Origin: VXNE01 sp963668365
GTDB taxonomy: Bacteria > Pseudomonadota > Gammaproteobacteria > Pseudomonadales > Azotimanducaceae
NCBI GenBank assembly: GCA_963668365.1
Contig: OY764266.1
Span: 1,240,001-1,304,000, forward strand
Direction of reading: 5' to 3'
Length of the DNA stretch: 64,000 bases
Under the pieces are notes generated by a model. It made no database searches. It was not told the origin of the DNA and saw only the letters and a list, made by a program, of their open reading frames with translations. Positions 43,608 to 52,738 of this stretch are shown in pieces. The translations under genes were made by a program, and so were the position numbers. The first letter of the stretch is position 1, and every line of letters begins with the position of its first letter.

Positions 43608-46358
43608 ATGAACACGAACGTTACCGCCATCACCCCCATCGACACCACAAACGACGCCCTGGAAACCGTCGGCGGCAAGGGCCGCTCCCTCGCCCAGATG
43701 ACCCGGGCGGGGTTTGAGGTGCCGGAGGGCTTCCTGCTGTCGACCGCCGCTTACAGGGATTTCGTGGCGGACAACGAACTCGGTGTGCGCATCCTCGAAC
43801 TCGCCTGTCCGGAGATCATCGACGGGCGCGCGTCCTTCGAGTCGGCGTCGCGATCGATCCAGGCGCTCATCACCGGATGCGAGCTTTCCGCCGGGCTGAA
43901 AGCAGAACTCGCGGCCGCCTACCAGGCGCTCCCGGGTGACGATCCCGCCGTGGCGGTGCGATCGTCGGCGAACGCGGAAGACCTGCCGGGGTTGTCCTTC
44001 GCCGGACAGCAGGAAACCTACCTCAACGTCAGCGGGCCTGAGGCCCTCCTCGAAGCGGTGCGCAACTGTTGGGCTTCTCTGTGGACGGCCCAGGCGATCA
44101 GCTACCGCAACGAGATGGGCATCGAGTCCGACGCCGTGGCCATGGCGGTGGTGGTACAGATCATGGTGCCGGCGGATGTTGCCGGCATCCTGTTCACGGC
44201 GAATCCGGCTACCGGCGAGCGCGGCGAGATGATCGTCAATGCCAGTTTCGGCCTCGGCGAGGCCGTGGTGGGCGGTCAGGTCACGCCGGATACGTTCATC
44301 GTCGACCGGTCGACGCTTACGGCCAGAGAAACCATGATCGGCACGAAGGAGCAGAAGATCGTCTCCGACGGCAGCCAGGGCACGCGCCTGGTGGACGTGG
44401 ACGAGGGCGAACGCGATGCATCGTCCATGCCCGACGAACTCCTGACCGAGTTGGCCGAACTCGCCGCCGGGGTGGAGGAGCACTTCGACGGCCAGCCGCA
44501 GGACATCGAGTGGGCCGTCGCAGATGGCAAGCTCTGGCTCCTTCAATCGCGGCCCATCACGAACCTGCCGCCCCAGCCCATCGAGGTGGAATGGGAGGCG
44601 CCTCCCGGGATCTTCGGCCTGGTGCGCCGGCAGATCGTCGAGAACATCCCGGATCCGACCTGCCCGCTGTTCGATGAGCTCTATATTCACAGTGGGCTCG
44701 CCAACAGCCGTACCGGCAGATCCATGTACACCACCCTCAACGGCTTCGCGTTTCAGATCTTCGGCACCAGTTCGGACAAGACCGACGAGGAGTTCCGAGC
44801 CAACCTGAGGCGTGCCCGGGACGAGGAAGCCAGAAAACCGGAAGTCAAAGCCCAGGAAGCCCAAGATCTGAACCTGTTCCTCAAGTCCCTGTCCGACGAC
44901 GAGCGCGCCCAGTTCAAAGTTATGGCAGCCGCACTCGCCAGTGAAAATCTTCCCCACGCAATCACCATGCCGGAGAGCGACAATCCCACCTACATCGCGT
45001 TCAACAAGACCTTCACCAACGACCGTCAACACAAGGACTTCTGGGATCGCGCGCTGCCCGAGCTTCAGGACGCCACCAGGAAGTGGGAGGCGGCGGACCT
45101 CGCGGCCACCGATGACGAAGCGCTGCTCGCAGGCATAGCCGAACTCGCCAAGGCGGAGGGCTGGTACTGGACCAGCAACGGCGGACACACCTTCGGCGTG
45201 GCGAAATCCGTGGACGATCAGCTCCAAGCTTTCCTGAGGGAGGCCTTGCCGGACCATCACTTCACCAGCGGCCAGTTCCTGTCCGGCTTCAAATCCCGGA
45301 TTATGCAGGCGAACGACGACATGTTCGCGATCGCCTCCCTGATCAAGGCGGCACCCGCGCTCTACGAAGTGGTGATCGCCACGCCCGCGCGGCGCCTGAT
45401 GGCAGTTCTCCGGCAACGCAATGACACCGCCGAGATTCTGGAAGCCATCGATACCTACCTCGCGACCTACGGTCACCAGGGCTACAGCCTCGACTTCTGC
45501 GAGCCAACCCAGCAGGAAGACCCGTCCGCCATGTTCGTGACCTTGAAGAACATGGTGCAGCGGGCCGACTACGACCCGGCCGGGCACGAGGCGGAGGCGA
45601 CGCGCAAACGGGAAACGGCCCTCGCCGAGATCCGCGAACTCTTGCCGCCGTTCGAATACTGGCAGTTCCGTTACCGGATGTGGTTCGCCTACCAGTTCTA
45701 CCCCATGCGCGAGGAGTCCTGCTTCGTGCTCGGCACGGCCTGGCCCGCGCTGCGGCGCGTGGCGGCCGAGTTGGGGCAACGGCTGGTGGACATCGGGACC
45801 CTGAGCGAGCCGAATGACCTCTACTTCCTCACGAGCGATGAGATCAAGCCCGCCCTGGCAGCGCGCGGGCGCGGCGAGGCAATGCCGGAGTATCTCGCCC
45901 TGACAGCAGAACGCCGCGAACTCAGGGAGGCGCGCAAACGCCTGCACCCGCCGGGCACGATACCGGACGAAGCCAGGGAGAACCCCGGCTTGAAGTTCAA
46001 GGAGACCCAGTTCAAGAACGACGACTCGAGCGATACCCTGCGCGGCATCCCGGTGAGTCCCGGCACGATCGCCGCGCCGGCTAGCCGGATCATGAACGCC
46101 CAGGAGTTCGACCAGATGCAACCGGGGTCCATCCTAGTCTGCCCCATGACATCCCCCGCCTGGACCCAGCTCTTCGCCCATGCTGTGGGGCTCGTGACCG
46201 ACATCGGGGGCATCCTCGGCCATGGCTCCATCGTGGCCAGGGAATACGGCATTCCCGCGGTGGTCGGCACCGGCAACGTCACCCAGCGGATCGAGAGCGG
46301 TCAGACCCTGGAGGTGGACGGAGACGCGGGCACCGTTGTCATCCAGACAGGCGCCTGA
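43608..46358 (+). CDS. PEP/pyruvate-binding phosphotransferase (PEP synthase / rifampin phosphotransferase-like)
   Basis: 916 residues from ATG 43608 (AAGGA ten bases ahead; an earlier ATG at 43563 is possible). The N-terminal ATP-grasp half has VGGKGRSLAQMTRAGFEVPE, VRSSANAEDLPGLSFAGQQE and a Q-rich WLLQSRPITNLP end. A large middle domain resembles the substrate-binding region of rifampin phosphotransferases. The C-terminal PEP-utilising swivel domain carries the phospho-His in GGILGHGSIVAREYGIPAVV. Such enzymes split ATP and transfer a phosphate through the His to pyruvate, an antibiotic or another acceptor. The acceptor here is unknown. Confidence 0.85.
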   Translation: MNTNVTAITPIDTTNDALETVGGKGRSLAQMTRAGFEVPEGFLLSTAAYRDFVADNELGVRILELACPEIIDGRASFESASRSIQALITGCELSAGLKAELAAAYQALPGDDPAVAVRSSANAEDLPGLSFAGQQETYLNVSGPEALLEAVRNCWASLWTAQAISYRNEMGIESDAVAMAVVVQIMVPADVAGILFTANPATGERGEMIVNASFGLGEAVVGGQVTPDTFIVDRSTLTARETMIGTKEQKIVSDGSQGTRLVDVDEGERDASSMPDELLTELAELAAGVEEHFDGQPQDIEWAVADGKLWLLQSRPITNLPPQPIEVEWEAPPGIFGLVRRQIVENIPDPTCPLFDELYIHSGLANSRTGRSMYTTLNGFAFQIFGTSSDKTDEEFRANLRRARDEEARKPEVKAQEAQDLNLFLKSLSDDERAQFKVMAAALASENLPHAITMPESDNPTYIAFNKTFTNDRQHKDFWDRALPELQDATRKWEAADLAATDDEALLAGIAELAKAEGWYWTSNGGHTFGVAKSVDDQLQAFLREALPDHHFTSGQFLSGFKSRIMQANDDMFAIASLIKAAPALYEVVIATPARRLMAVLRQRNDTAEILEAIDTYLATYGHQGYSLDFCEPTQQEDPSAMFVTLKNMVQRADYDPAGHEAEATRKRETALAEIRELLPPFEYWQFRYRMWFAYQFYPMREESCFVLGTAWPALRRVAAELGQRLVDIGTLSEPNDLYFLTSDEIKPALAARGRGEAMPEYLALTAERRELREARKRLHPPGTIPDEARENPGLKFKETQFKNDDSSDTLRGIPVSPGTIAAPASRIMNAQEFDQMQPGSILVCPMTSPAWTQLFAHAVGLVTDIGGILGHGSIVAREYGIPAVVGTGNVTQRIESGQTLEVDGDAGTVVIQTGA

Positions 46359-46541
46359 TCTGACTATGGCACTCAGTTCGACCAGGACCCGGAAGGTTGG
46401 CCCATTCCGTTCCCCATCCAGGATCCAGTTGGTGTTGATGAACGGAGACGGGAACTGGGCCTGAATTCACTTGAAGAACGCATCGACGAGATGCGCGAAC
46501 GAGAAAAAACGAGACGGGAAGCCGTATCCAAAGCACGATAG
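46359..46541 (+). other. in-frame coding-like continuation after the PEP-enzyme stop
   Basis: After TGA 46356-46358 the same frame stays open for 60 codons, reading DYGTQFDQDPEGWPIPFP, then DERRRELGLNSLEERIDEM, to TAG 46541. There is no good start codon or ribosome site. The acidic/basic alternating tail looks like genuine protein sequence, perhaps the end of a lost neighbouring gene such as a transporter tail. Read-through is possible but unsupported. Confidence 0.35.
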
Positions 46542-46629
46542 GCCCGGTGTAGATACCGGCAAATTCTATTGATTGATGAGTCCGCCGCGGACTGGGATAT
46601 CGATGGTTGCGAAGCGCTGGAACGCCGCC

Positions 46630-47178
46630 TCACTCGTTCGCCTTACGGCGTACACCGTCGATGAGTTGACGGGACAGGCGATAGCCGACGCCCGCCAGTT
46701 CCTTGAGGACCGGACTCACGGCAGCGAGCAGGCCCCGTGACTTCGCGGCAAGCAGCACCCCCGCCACACCCACCAGGGGCAGTCCGGCGCGCTGGGCGAT
46801 CTTCCGGCCTTTGGCATCGTCGATCAGGAGGAATCTCGCCTTCCGTTCCAGGCACAGGGCGATGGCTTCGGCTTCTCCCGCGTCCACAATGCGGACAAGA
46901 TTTGCGGCTTGCGCATCGTCCGCGAGCGGGGTGACGCGCAACCAGCCCGCCGACAGCGCTTCCCCGATCCGGGTGGCCCCGGGCCGACCCGACCCGCTCT
47001 GAACTTCCTGATGGACCGCTGGCGGAATGAGACCGTCGCCGAACAGGCTGCGAAGCAACTGTAGCTTCTCGACCCTGGCGAGGGCGATCAGCGGGCCGGC
47101 ATCGGCGACGAACGGGGGTTCTTTATCGGGGACGGACTTCCCGCTCGCCTCGACCGAGGGCTCCCCGCGATGATTCAC
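46630..47178 (-). CDS. DUF3368 PIN-like toxin
   Basis: 182-residue PIN-like protein of the DUF3368 family, putative ribonuclease toxins. Acidic residues of the PIN active site appear in FVADAGPLIALARV, VDAGEAEAIALCLE and FLLIDDAKGRKIAQRAG, followed by GLPLVGVAGVLLAAKSRGLL. The start overlaps the antitoxin gene stop by four bases. The N-terminal 25 residues are variable and a later start is possible. Confidence 0.82.
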   Translation of the reverse strand: MNHRGEPSVEASGKSVPDKEPPFVADAGPLIALARVEKLQLLRSLFGDGLIPPAVHQEVQSGSGRPGATRIGEALSAGWLRVTPLADDAQAANLVRIVDAGEAEAIALCLERKARFLLIDDAKGRKIAQRAGLPLVGVAGVLLAAKSRGLLAAVSPVLKELAGVGYRLSRQLIDGVRRKANE

Positions 47179-47507
47179 AAGGCGTCATGTAACTCGTCCT
47201 CGAGTTCCGATGGCGGGTAGTCCACCGCCGCCACGCCGGCCTTGCCGAGCAGGTCCATGAAATCTTCCGCACTCAGGTCGGCCACCTTGGCGGCTTGTGA
47301 CAGCGTCAATTGGCGTTGTTCGAACAGTTGCAGCGCGAGTGACCGATGCACGCCGACATCGAGAAGGCGGTCGTCGAAGGGAACGGCGAGGATGGTTGGC
47401 CGCCCGTGCTTGGTGACGATCGCCAGCCGCCCGTCCTCGGCGTTCCGGAGCAGTTCGCCGGAACGCTGCCTCAGGTCTCGAACGCTGAATGAGGTAGGCA
47501 AACCCAT
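47175..47507 (-). CDS. antitoxin: Phd/YefM-like N-terminus with UPF0175 C-terminus
   Basis: 110 residues from ATG 47507, which has a very strong GGAGGTGATCAC ahead. The first half is Phd/YefM-like (SVRDLRQRSGELLRNAEDGR, LAIVTKHGRPTILAVPFDD). The second half resembles UPF0175 antitoxins (LTLSQAAKVADLSAEDFMDL). It is the expected partner of the downstream DUF3368 toxin and probably represses its own operon. The palindrome GTGTACAC about 20 bases upstream of the start is a candidate operator. Confidence 0.82.
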   Translation of the reverse strand: MGLPTSFSVRDLRQRSGELLRNAEDGRLAIVTKHGRPTILAVPFDDRLLDVGVHRSLALQLFEQRQLTLSQAAKVADLSAEDFMDLLGKAGVAAVDYPPSELEDELHDAL

Positions 47508-47736
47508 GTGATCACCTCCATGATTGTGTACACGAATCGTAGCACAATTCTGCCCCCGCGAGGACGGGGATTGCCTGGCGCGTTCCATTGAGCGCCCCGT
47601 AGCCCGTCAAGCCATGCCTTTGCACCCGGGCAACGCGATGATTCGATGGGTTATTCTTGGTCCCTTGATGGCGCATCCCGAGGGGACGATATTTGGTCCC
47701 CCCGATGCGCGACGAAATAGGAGATGACGCTTTCCA

Positions 47737-49167
47737 ATGAGTGACCCCATCCTGCTCACCGACGAAGCGATGCAACATTTCATCCGCGAGGGTTACGTCA
47801 CCGTCCAGTCGGCGCTTCCGAAGTCGTACCACGACGCCATGTACGCGCGCCTCGAGCCGCTGGAGGAAGACGGCCTCGTCGGGCACAACAACCTGCTGCC
47901 GATGGTGCCCGAGCTTCGCGAGTTGCTGGACGAGCCGGTCGTGCGCGGCGCCCTGCTATCGATCCTGGGGCCGGACTACTACCTGCATTTCCATCGTCAC
48001 GATCACGTGAACCCTCCGGAAAAAGTGCGGACCATGACGGCCTGGCACCTGGGCGACGGCCGATTGCACAAGGACGGCGAACGCCACGCGCACTTCATGG
48101 TGGACGGACGCCGTCACCACGCGACGCGGTTCGTCATGCTCTTCTACTACCCCCAGGACACCACCCTGGAAATGGGGCCGACGGGGATCGCGCCCCGCAG
48201 CCAGTATCTTCTGCGCAGCGCGTTGGACGAAGACGACAGGATCCCGCTCCCCGGCGATGCCGGAACGGTCATGATCGTGCATTTCGACATCGCCCACGGG
48301 CGCTATGGGGCGAACACGGCGGACGTGAACCGCCACATGGTGAAGTTCCTGTACACGCGAAACCTGGACCCGGTGGCGCCCAGCTGGAATCACGAAAGCG
48401 CGGAATGGGCCGCTTCGCGGGATCCCCAGGAACCCATCTGGCAGTACATCTGGAACTGGCACCGCGGGGCCGCGGGGAGCAGTACGCATCGATCGGAGCA
48501 GGATACGGATGGCCTAGTCGAGTTGCTCCGCGGCGCGAACGTCGCCGAGGCTATCGGGGCGGCCTACGCGCTCGGCAATCTCGGCGTGGCCGAGCCGCTG
48601 CTGGAGGCATTGACGAGTTCCGATGTCGATTTGCGCTGCGTCGCCGGATACGGCTTTCCGCCGCTCGGGGCGGCGGCAGTGGCGCCGCTTCTCGGTCTCT
48701 TGGACGGGGCGGGCCCCGAGCGTTGCATCCAGGTCGCGGACATCCTCGGCGACATCGGTCCGCGCGCCGCCGATGCGCTGCCTGTCCTCATCCAGCTCTG
48801 TCACCATGACGATCCGCGCGTGCGTCATTACGCCATCGAGTCCGTCGGCATAGTCGGCCAGGCGGGGTTCGCGGCGCCGATGGAACTGGTCGACGCAATC
48901 CGGGATCCCGATGCGATCGTTCGGCACCATGCGGCGCTTTCCGCAGCGCGCTTCGGTCCGAAAGCGGCCGCGCTTCCCGGGATCGTGGACGCCCTGAAGG
49001 ACAACCTCTATCACGACCATCACCACGTGCGGGGATGGTCCATCGAGGCGCTGCAACGGTTGGGCACGGCGGATGGAATCGACGCGGCGCTCAAGTACCT
49101 GATGGCGACACGCTGGGATTACGCGCACACGTCGGGAGAACCCTGGCACTACGACCAGCGGCGGTAG
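47737..49167 (+). CDS. phytanoyl-CoA dioxygenase fused to HEAT-repeat domain
   Basis: 476 residues. The first about 240 form a PhyH-type dioxygenase: start IREGYVTVQSALPKSYHDAM, probable iron ligands His-Lys-Asp in GRLHKDGERHAHF, distal His in FDIAHGRYGANTADV with a following Arg. The remainder is a run of HEAT-like repeats: AEAIGAAYALGNLGVAEPLL, LRCVAGYGFPPLGAAAVAPL, ADILGDIGPRAADALPVLIQ, VRHYAIESVGIVGQAGFAAP. The repeats suggest protein-protein contacts or a large substrate. The fusion is unusual for PhyH enzymes. AGGAG lies about 12 bases before ATG. Confidence 0.82.
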   Translation: MSDPILLTDEAMQHFIREGYVTVQSALPKSYHDAMYARLEPLEEDGLVGHNNLLPMVPELRELLDEPVVRGALLSILGPDYYLHFHRHDHVNPPEKVRTMTAWHLGDGRLHKDGERHAHFMVDGRRHHATRFVMLFYYPQDTTLEMGPTGIAPRSQYLLRSALDEDDRIPLPGDAGTVMIVHFDIAHGRYGANTADVNRHMVKFLYTRNLDPVAPSWNHESAEWAASRDPQEPIWQYIWNWHRGAAGSSTHRSEQDTDGLVELLRGANVAEAIGAAYALGNLGVAEPLLEALTSSDVDLRCVAGYGFPPLGAAAVAPLLGLLDGAGPERCIQVADILGDIGPRAADALPVLIQLCHHDDPRVRHYAIESVGIVGQAGFAAPMELVDAIRDPDAIVRHHAALSAARFGPKAAALPGIVDALKDNLYHDHHHVRGWSIEALQRLGTADGIDAALKYLMATRWDYAHTSGEPWHYDQRR

Positions 49168-49189
49168 CGTCCGGGCGTCGAAGAATGAC

Positions 49190-49441
49190 ATGACCGCAAC
49201 ACCGTTGAAGATCGAAGTCCCGGACGCCGCGTTGGCGGACTTGCGCGAGCGTCTCGCGCGCACGCGTTGGCCCGCCGAGATCGAAGGCGGCGGCTGGAAT
49301 TACGGCACGAATCGGGCCTATCTGCAGGAGTTGTGCGCCTACTGGGCAGACGGCTTCGACTGGCGCCGGCAGGAAGCCGCACTCAACCGGCACGACCATT
49401 TCCTGCGCGAGGTCGACGGCTTCCGGCTGCACTACAGCTAG
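49190..49441 (+). pseudogene. truncated epoxide hydrolase (N-terminal EHN domain only)
   Basis: 83 codons reading IEVPDAALADLRERLARTRW, WNYGTNRAYLQELCAYWADG and FDWRRQEAALNRHDHFLREV, ending DGFRLHYS. This is the EHN domain that precedes the alpha/beta-hydrolase of microsomal-type epoxide hydrolases. The frame stops exactly where the catalytic domain should begin and overlaps the end of the oppositely oriented thioredoxin gene by four bases. It is a remnant after recombination. Confidence 0.8.
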
Positions 49442-51588
49442 TCAATGACGGTAATGGCAGCCGTGACCGGTACCCGCTCCGGCGGATAGCAATAGTCGGC
49501 GTCACAAACCTGAATGCGCAGTTGACCCGATACGTCAAGCTCTCCGGGACCGGCATCCTCTTCGACGGTCAGCCGGGCCTGTATCACGGCGCCATCCTCA
49601 AAAACCGGCAGCGGATCCACGGAGTACCATTCGATTACTTCGGTGGGTCGCGGGTAAATCACTTGTTCCCACAGTACGCCGTCAACTGAATCGGGGAAAA
49701 AAGTCGTTGGAATCAAGGCGGAATCCGCCGGCGAGTCCGAGTTTGCGTGCGTGCCGGGAACGAGGTCCAACTCAATCTTCATGAGGGCTTGCACCCCGGC
49801 CCGCAACTTCCCGGGATTGACGGATGCGATGACGCCAGCAGTAGCGGGCTCCACGTCTTCCGCCCGCCCGGTATCCGGTGCAACAACGTCGGAAAGGAGC
49901 CCGCCAGCCGCGCCCTTTTCCGGCAATAGCGATTCAACCTGGAGTTCCAGTGTCCTGACTTTCGTTCCTGAGATCGGCGGGAGTCTGAGGACCTTGCGCC
50001 CCTGGGTATCCAGAAGGAAATTCGTCGGCATGCCTCGGGCCTGGAACTCCGTCCGGGCAAAATCCATATTGCTTCGCAACTGGACAAAGTCGAATCCATT
50101 GCCCGTCGCGTACGGCAGGACGAACTGGTCTTCTTCCGGGTGCACGTTTAACGCAAGAATCTCGAATCCCTCGGGGCCGTACTTCTCCAGCACCTTTTGC
50201 AATTCGGGATTTTCGCCCCGGCAGGGCCCGCAGAACGGGTACCAGAAGTTCAGGAGCACGACCTTGCCCTTGAAGTCCGAAAGTGACACCCGCTCGCCGT
50301 TGTCGTACCGCTCGAAGGTGTAGTCCTCGATTTCCTCCGCGTCCTCTTCCAGCACATCCCTGATCTCGGCTCTGGTTGTCTTTTCGTCCTTTCCGAGTTT
50401 CTCCGCGTAAGAAAGTGCTGCCGCCCAAACCCTGTCCGTGGGTTCCTTCGCCGCCAGCCGAAGCAGATACGCATAGGCTTCGACGGTTTGACCGGCGCCG
50501 TGCAGCGCCCCGGCACTGGTCTCATGGAACACATTGGCATTGGTGAATCGTGGAATCGTCGTGTCTTGCAGCAACTCCGCGGCCTGCCGAAACTGTCCGT
50601 CGGCGATCAGTTGGTTGCCCTTGATCACGTTTTTCTGGAACGTCAGCCGCTCGTTCCAGATTTTCGCGCCCCAGCCGTCCGGTTCATCGGCGGTCGCCGC
50701 AACCATTTGCTCGGCTATGGCGAGGGCCTTTTCCGGCTGCGTCTCCGAGTACAGGTCGGCCAGCAGTCCCATTCCGGAAGCGGACCAACTGAACTCTTCG
50801 GGCGGGTAGGCCGCGCGCAGCCGCTCAAGCAGGGAAATCTGCTCTTCGCGCTCCTCGGTGCGGTACGCAAGCCAGTACAGCGCCTGCGCGCCTCGCTCGC
50901 TCTCGGGGAATCGCTCGGCAACTTCAAGGGACTTTTTTCGCCCCACCGCCGGGTCGGTCTGGTTCAGCCTCGACGCGTAGTAGAACGCCTTGTCGGGACT
51001 GTTCGGCGCTGTTTCCACCGCTTTCTTCAACAGCTGCAACTCCCGGTCCTTGTCTCCGCTTACATCGGCCATTAACGCCAGGGTGCTGTAGCCGTCGGCA
51101 AGGCCCGGATCCATGGCGATCGCCTCGTTCGTGTACTGTCTGACCTTGTCATAGTCCCGATACATGTAGAGCTGGCCAATCGCCCACTTGAATGCTGCGA
51201 CATCGGACGAATCCTGTGACCACTCCTGGTAGAGAGCGAGTAGATTCTCGAAGGACGCATCCGCGGCGGCTTCCATTGCCGCATCGCGCTCACCTTCATC
51301 CAGTTCGGCGCTGATTTCCGATCTGCCGAGATCCTGGAACGCGAAGATGAACCGCCGATGCGCCTGGGTGTTGTTGGGGTCGTGCTCGATTGCGGTTCGG
51401 AAGTGCGTAACGGCGGCGGCGAGGCTTCGCTCCCGAAACGCCCGCTCACCCTCGTCATAGCTGGCCTTGGATGCCGCGGCAGCGTCGCTCGACGGTCCGT
51501 CATTGGCGACCTCCCGCGCGCCAGACGTCGCAGCAAGACAACCGCTCGCAATGATGAGAGTGGCAAAAGTCACTTTCCTGGTAAGCAT
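49438..51588 (-). CDS. TPR / thioredoxin (TlpA-like) / DsbD-alpha-like envelope protein
   Basis: 716-residue secreted lipoprotein: signal with lipobox ASGC (Cys17), AGGAG nine bases ahead of ATG 51588. Residues about 45-400 are TPR-like helical repeats (YDEGERAFRERSLAAAVTHF, LADGYSTLALMADVSGDKDR). A thioredoxin domain follows with redox motif CGPC in LLNFWYPFCGPCRGENP and cis-Pro in RGMPTNFLLDTQG. The C-terminal about 150 residues resemble the DsbD N-terminal domain, with a Cys pair in IQVCDADYCYPPERVPV. It is probably a periplasmic thiol-disulfide protein combining acceptor and thioredoxin modules in one chain. Confidence 0.82.
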   Translation of the reverse strand: MLTRKVTFATLIIASGCLAATSGAREVANDGPSSDAAAASKASYDEGERAFRERSLAAAVTHFRTAIEHDPNNTQAHRRFIFAFQDLGRSEISAELDEGERDAAMEAAADASFENLLALYQEWSQDSSDVAAFKWAIGQLYMYRDYDKVRQYTNEAIAMDPGLADGYSTLALMADVSGDKDRELQLLKKAVETAPNSPDKAFYYASRLNQTDPAVGRKKSLEVAERFPESERGAQALYWLAYRTEEREEQISLLERLRAAYPPEEFSWSASGMGLLADLYSETQPEKALAIAEQMVAATADEPDGWGAKIWNERLTFQKNVIKGNQLIADGQFRQAAELLQDTTIPRFTNANVFHETSAGALHGAGQTVEAYAYLLRLAAKEPTDRVWAAALSYAEKLGKDEKTTRAEIRDVLEEDAEEIEDYTFERYDNGERVSLSDFKGKVVLLNFWYPFCGPCRGENPELQKVLEKYGPEGFEILALNVHPEEDQFVLPYATGNGFDFVQLRSNMDFARTEFQARGMPTNFLLDTQGRKVLRLPPISGTKVRTLELQVESLLPEKGAAGGLLSDVVAPDTGRAEDVEPATAGVIASVNPGKLRAGVQALMKIELDLVPGTHANSDSPADSALIPTTFFPDSVDGVLWEQVIYPRPTEVIEWYSVDPLPVFEDGAVIQARLTVEEDAGPGELDVSGQLRIQVCDADYCYPPERVPVTAAITVID

Positions 51589-51673
51589 CTTCCGGCTCCT
51601 GTTGGCAGGCGGTCTTTGCGGAACGTTCGATTAAGGACACCCTTGCCGCGTATGTCCAGCACGCCCTGTTTTT

Positions 51674-52663
51674 TCACGCGGGCGCCTTGTACGTCCGTTC
51701 CTTGTCGATCACGTTCATCAGCGGCTCGCCCGCCTGGTAGCGTCTAAGGTTCTCCGTGAAAATTCCGGTCACACGATCCGCGTAGCGGGGCGTGGCGCCG
51801 GCGTAGTGCGCGGTGATCATCACGTTGCGCATGTCCCACAGGGGCGAGTCGGCGGGCAGGGGCTCCTGGGCGAAGACATCGAGGCCCGCTCCCGAAATCC
51901 AGCCCTCCTGGAGCGCCCGGATCAGAACCTCCTCCTGAACGATTTGTCCCCGTGCGATGTTGATGAAGTAGGCCGTCTCTTTCATGGCCCGGAACTCCGG
52001 TTCCCCCATCATGCCGCGCGTCTCCTCCGTGAGCGGTGCGGCCAGCACCACCCAGTCCGACTCCTCGAGCAGCTCGAGCAGCCCGTCGGGGCCAAGCATC
52101 CGGTCGACGTATGGAGAAGTGCGCGATGGGTCGCGTCGCAGGCCGAGTACGCGCATGTTGAGGCCCTGCGCCTTCTCGGCGGTCTTCAGGCCGATGGGAC
52201 CGAGTCCGATGATGCCCATGGTGGCGCCGTCGATCTCCTCGCAGCGTCCGCGCTGAAACCACTCGTGATCGCGCTGGGCCTTGGCGAAGCGGTGCATGCG
52301 GCGCGTCAGCACGAACATCAGGGCGAGTATGTGCTCGGCGATCGGGACCGCGGCCACGCCGGAGGCGTTGGTCACCACGATGTCGCTCTGGGCGACCTCG
52401 GGCAGGCGGAGCAGCCAGTCCATCCCGGCCCCGATGGTTTGAATCCACCGCAGACGCGGCACGGAAGCCAAGTCTCCGATGTCGCGCAATCCAAACGCCA
52501 CCTCGACCCTCGGCCCCAGCTCGGCGCGGCGCGACTCCCACTCCTCGGGCGTGTCGACCCTGACGACCTCGGTTCCCGGCACTGCGGCGCGGATCGCTTC
52601 GATGTGGCCATCGCTCAGGAGTTCGGAATGCACGATCACAGTGCCCAATTCGTCGTTACGCAT
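51674..52663 (-). CDS. D-2-hydroxyacid dehydrogenase
   Basis: 329 residues from ATG 52663, supported by GGAGG six bases ahead. NAD-binding motif GIIGLGPIG in the Rossmann domain; catalytic Arg in FINIARGQIVQ, Glu in GLDVFAQEPLPADSPLW and His in VMITAHYAGATPRYAD, the standard triad of the family (glyoxylate/hydroxypyruvate reductase-like branch). It would interconvert a 2-oxoacid and a D-2-hydroxyacid. It lies downstream of the DUF4143 ATPase on the same strand with a 75-base gap. Confidence 0.9.
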   Translation of the reverse strand: MRNDELGTVIVHSELLSDGHIEAIRAAVPGTEVVRVDTPEEWESRRAELGPRVEVAFGLRDIGDLASVPRLRWIQTIGAGMDWLLRLPEVAQSDIVVTNASGVAAVPIAEHILALMFVLTRRMHRFAKAQRDHEWFQRGRCEEIDGATMGIIGLGPIGLKTAEKAQGLNMRVLGLRRDPSRTSPYVDRMLGPDGLLELLEESDWVVLAAPLTEETRGMMGEPEFRAMKETAYFINIARGQIVQEEVLIRALQEGWISGAGLDVFAQEPLPADSPLWDMRNVMITAHYAGATPRYADRVTGIFTENLRRYQAGEPLMNVIDKERTYKAPA

Positions 52664-52738
52664 ACGTTGCCTCCGGGGAAAGGATCCAATTGTTGCACGA
52701 GTCGACTCGGGCAGGCGCATCGTTCATGAGCCGATCCG

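Noticed and set aside
43578..46121. 847-codon minus-strand frame over the PEP enzyme
   Set aside because: Antisense shadow caused by high third-position GC; no domain motifs, while the plus strand has complete ATP-grasp and PEP-utilising motifs.
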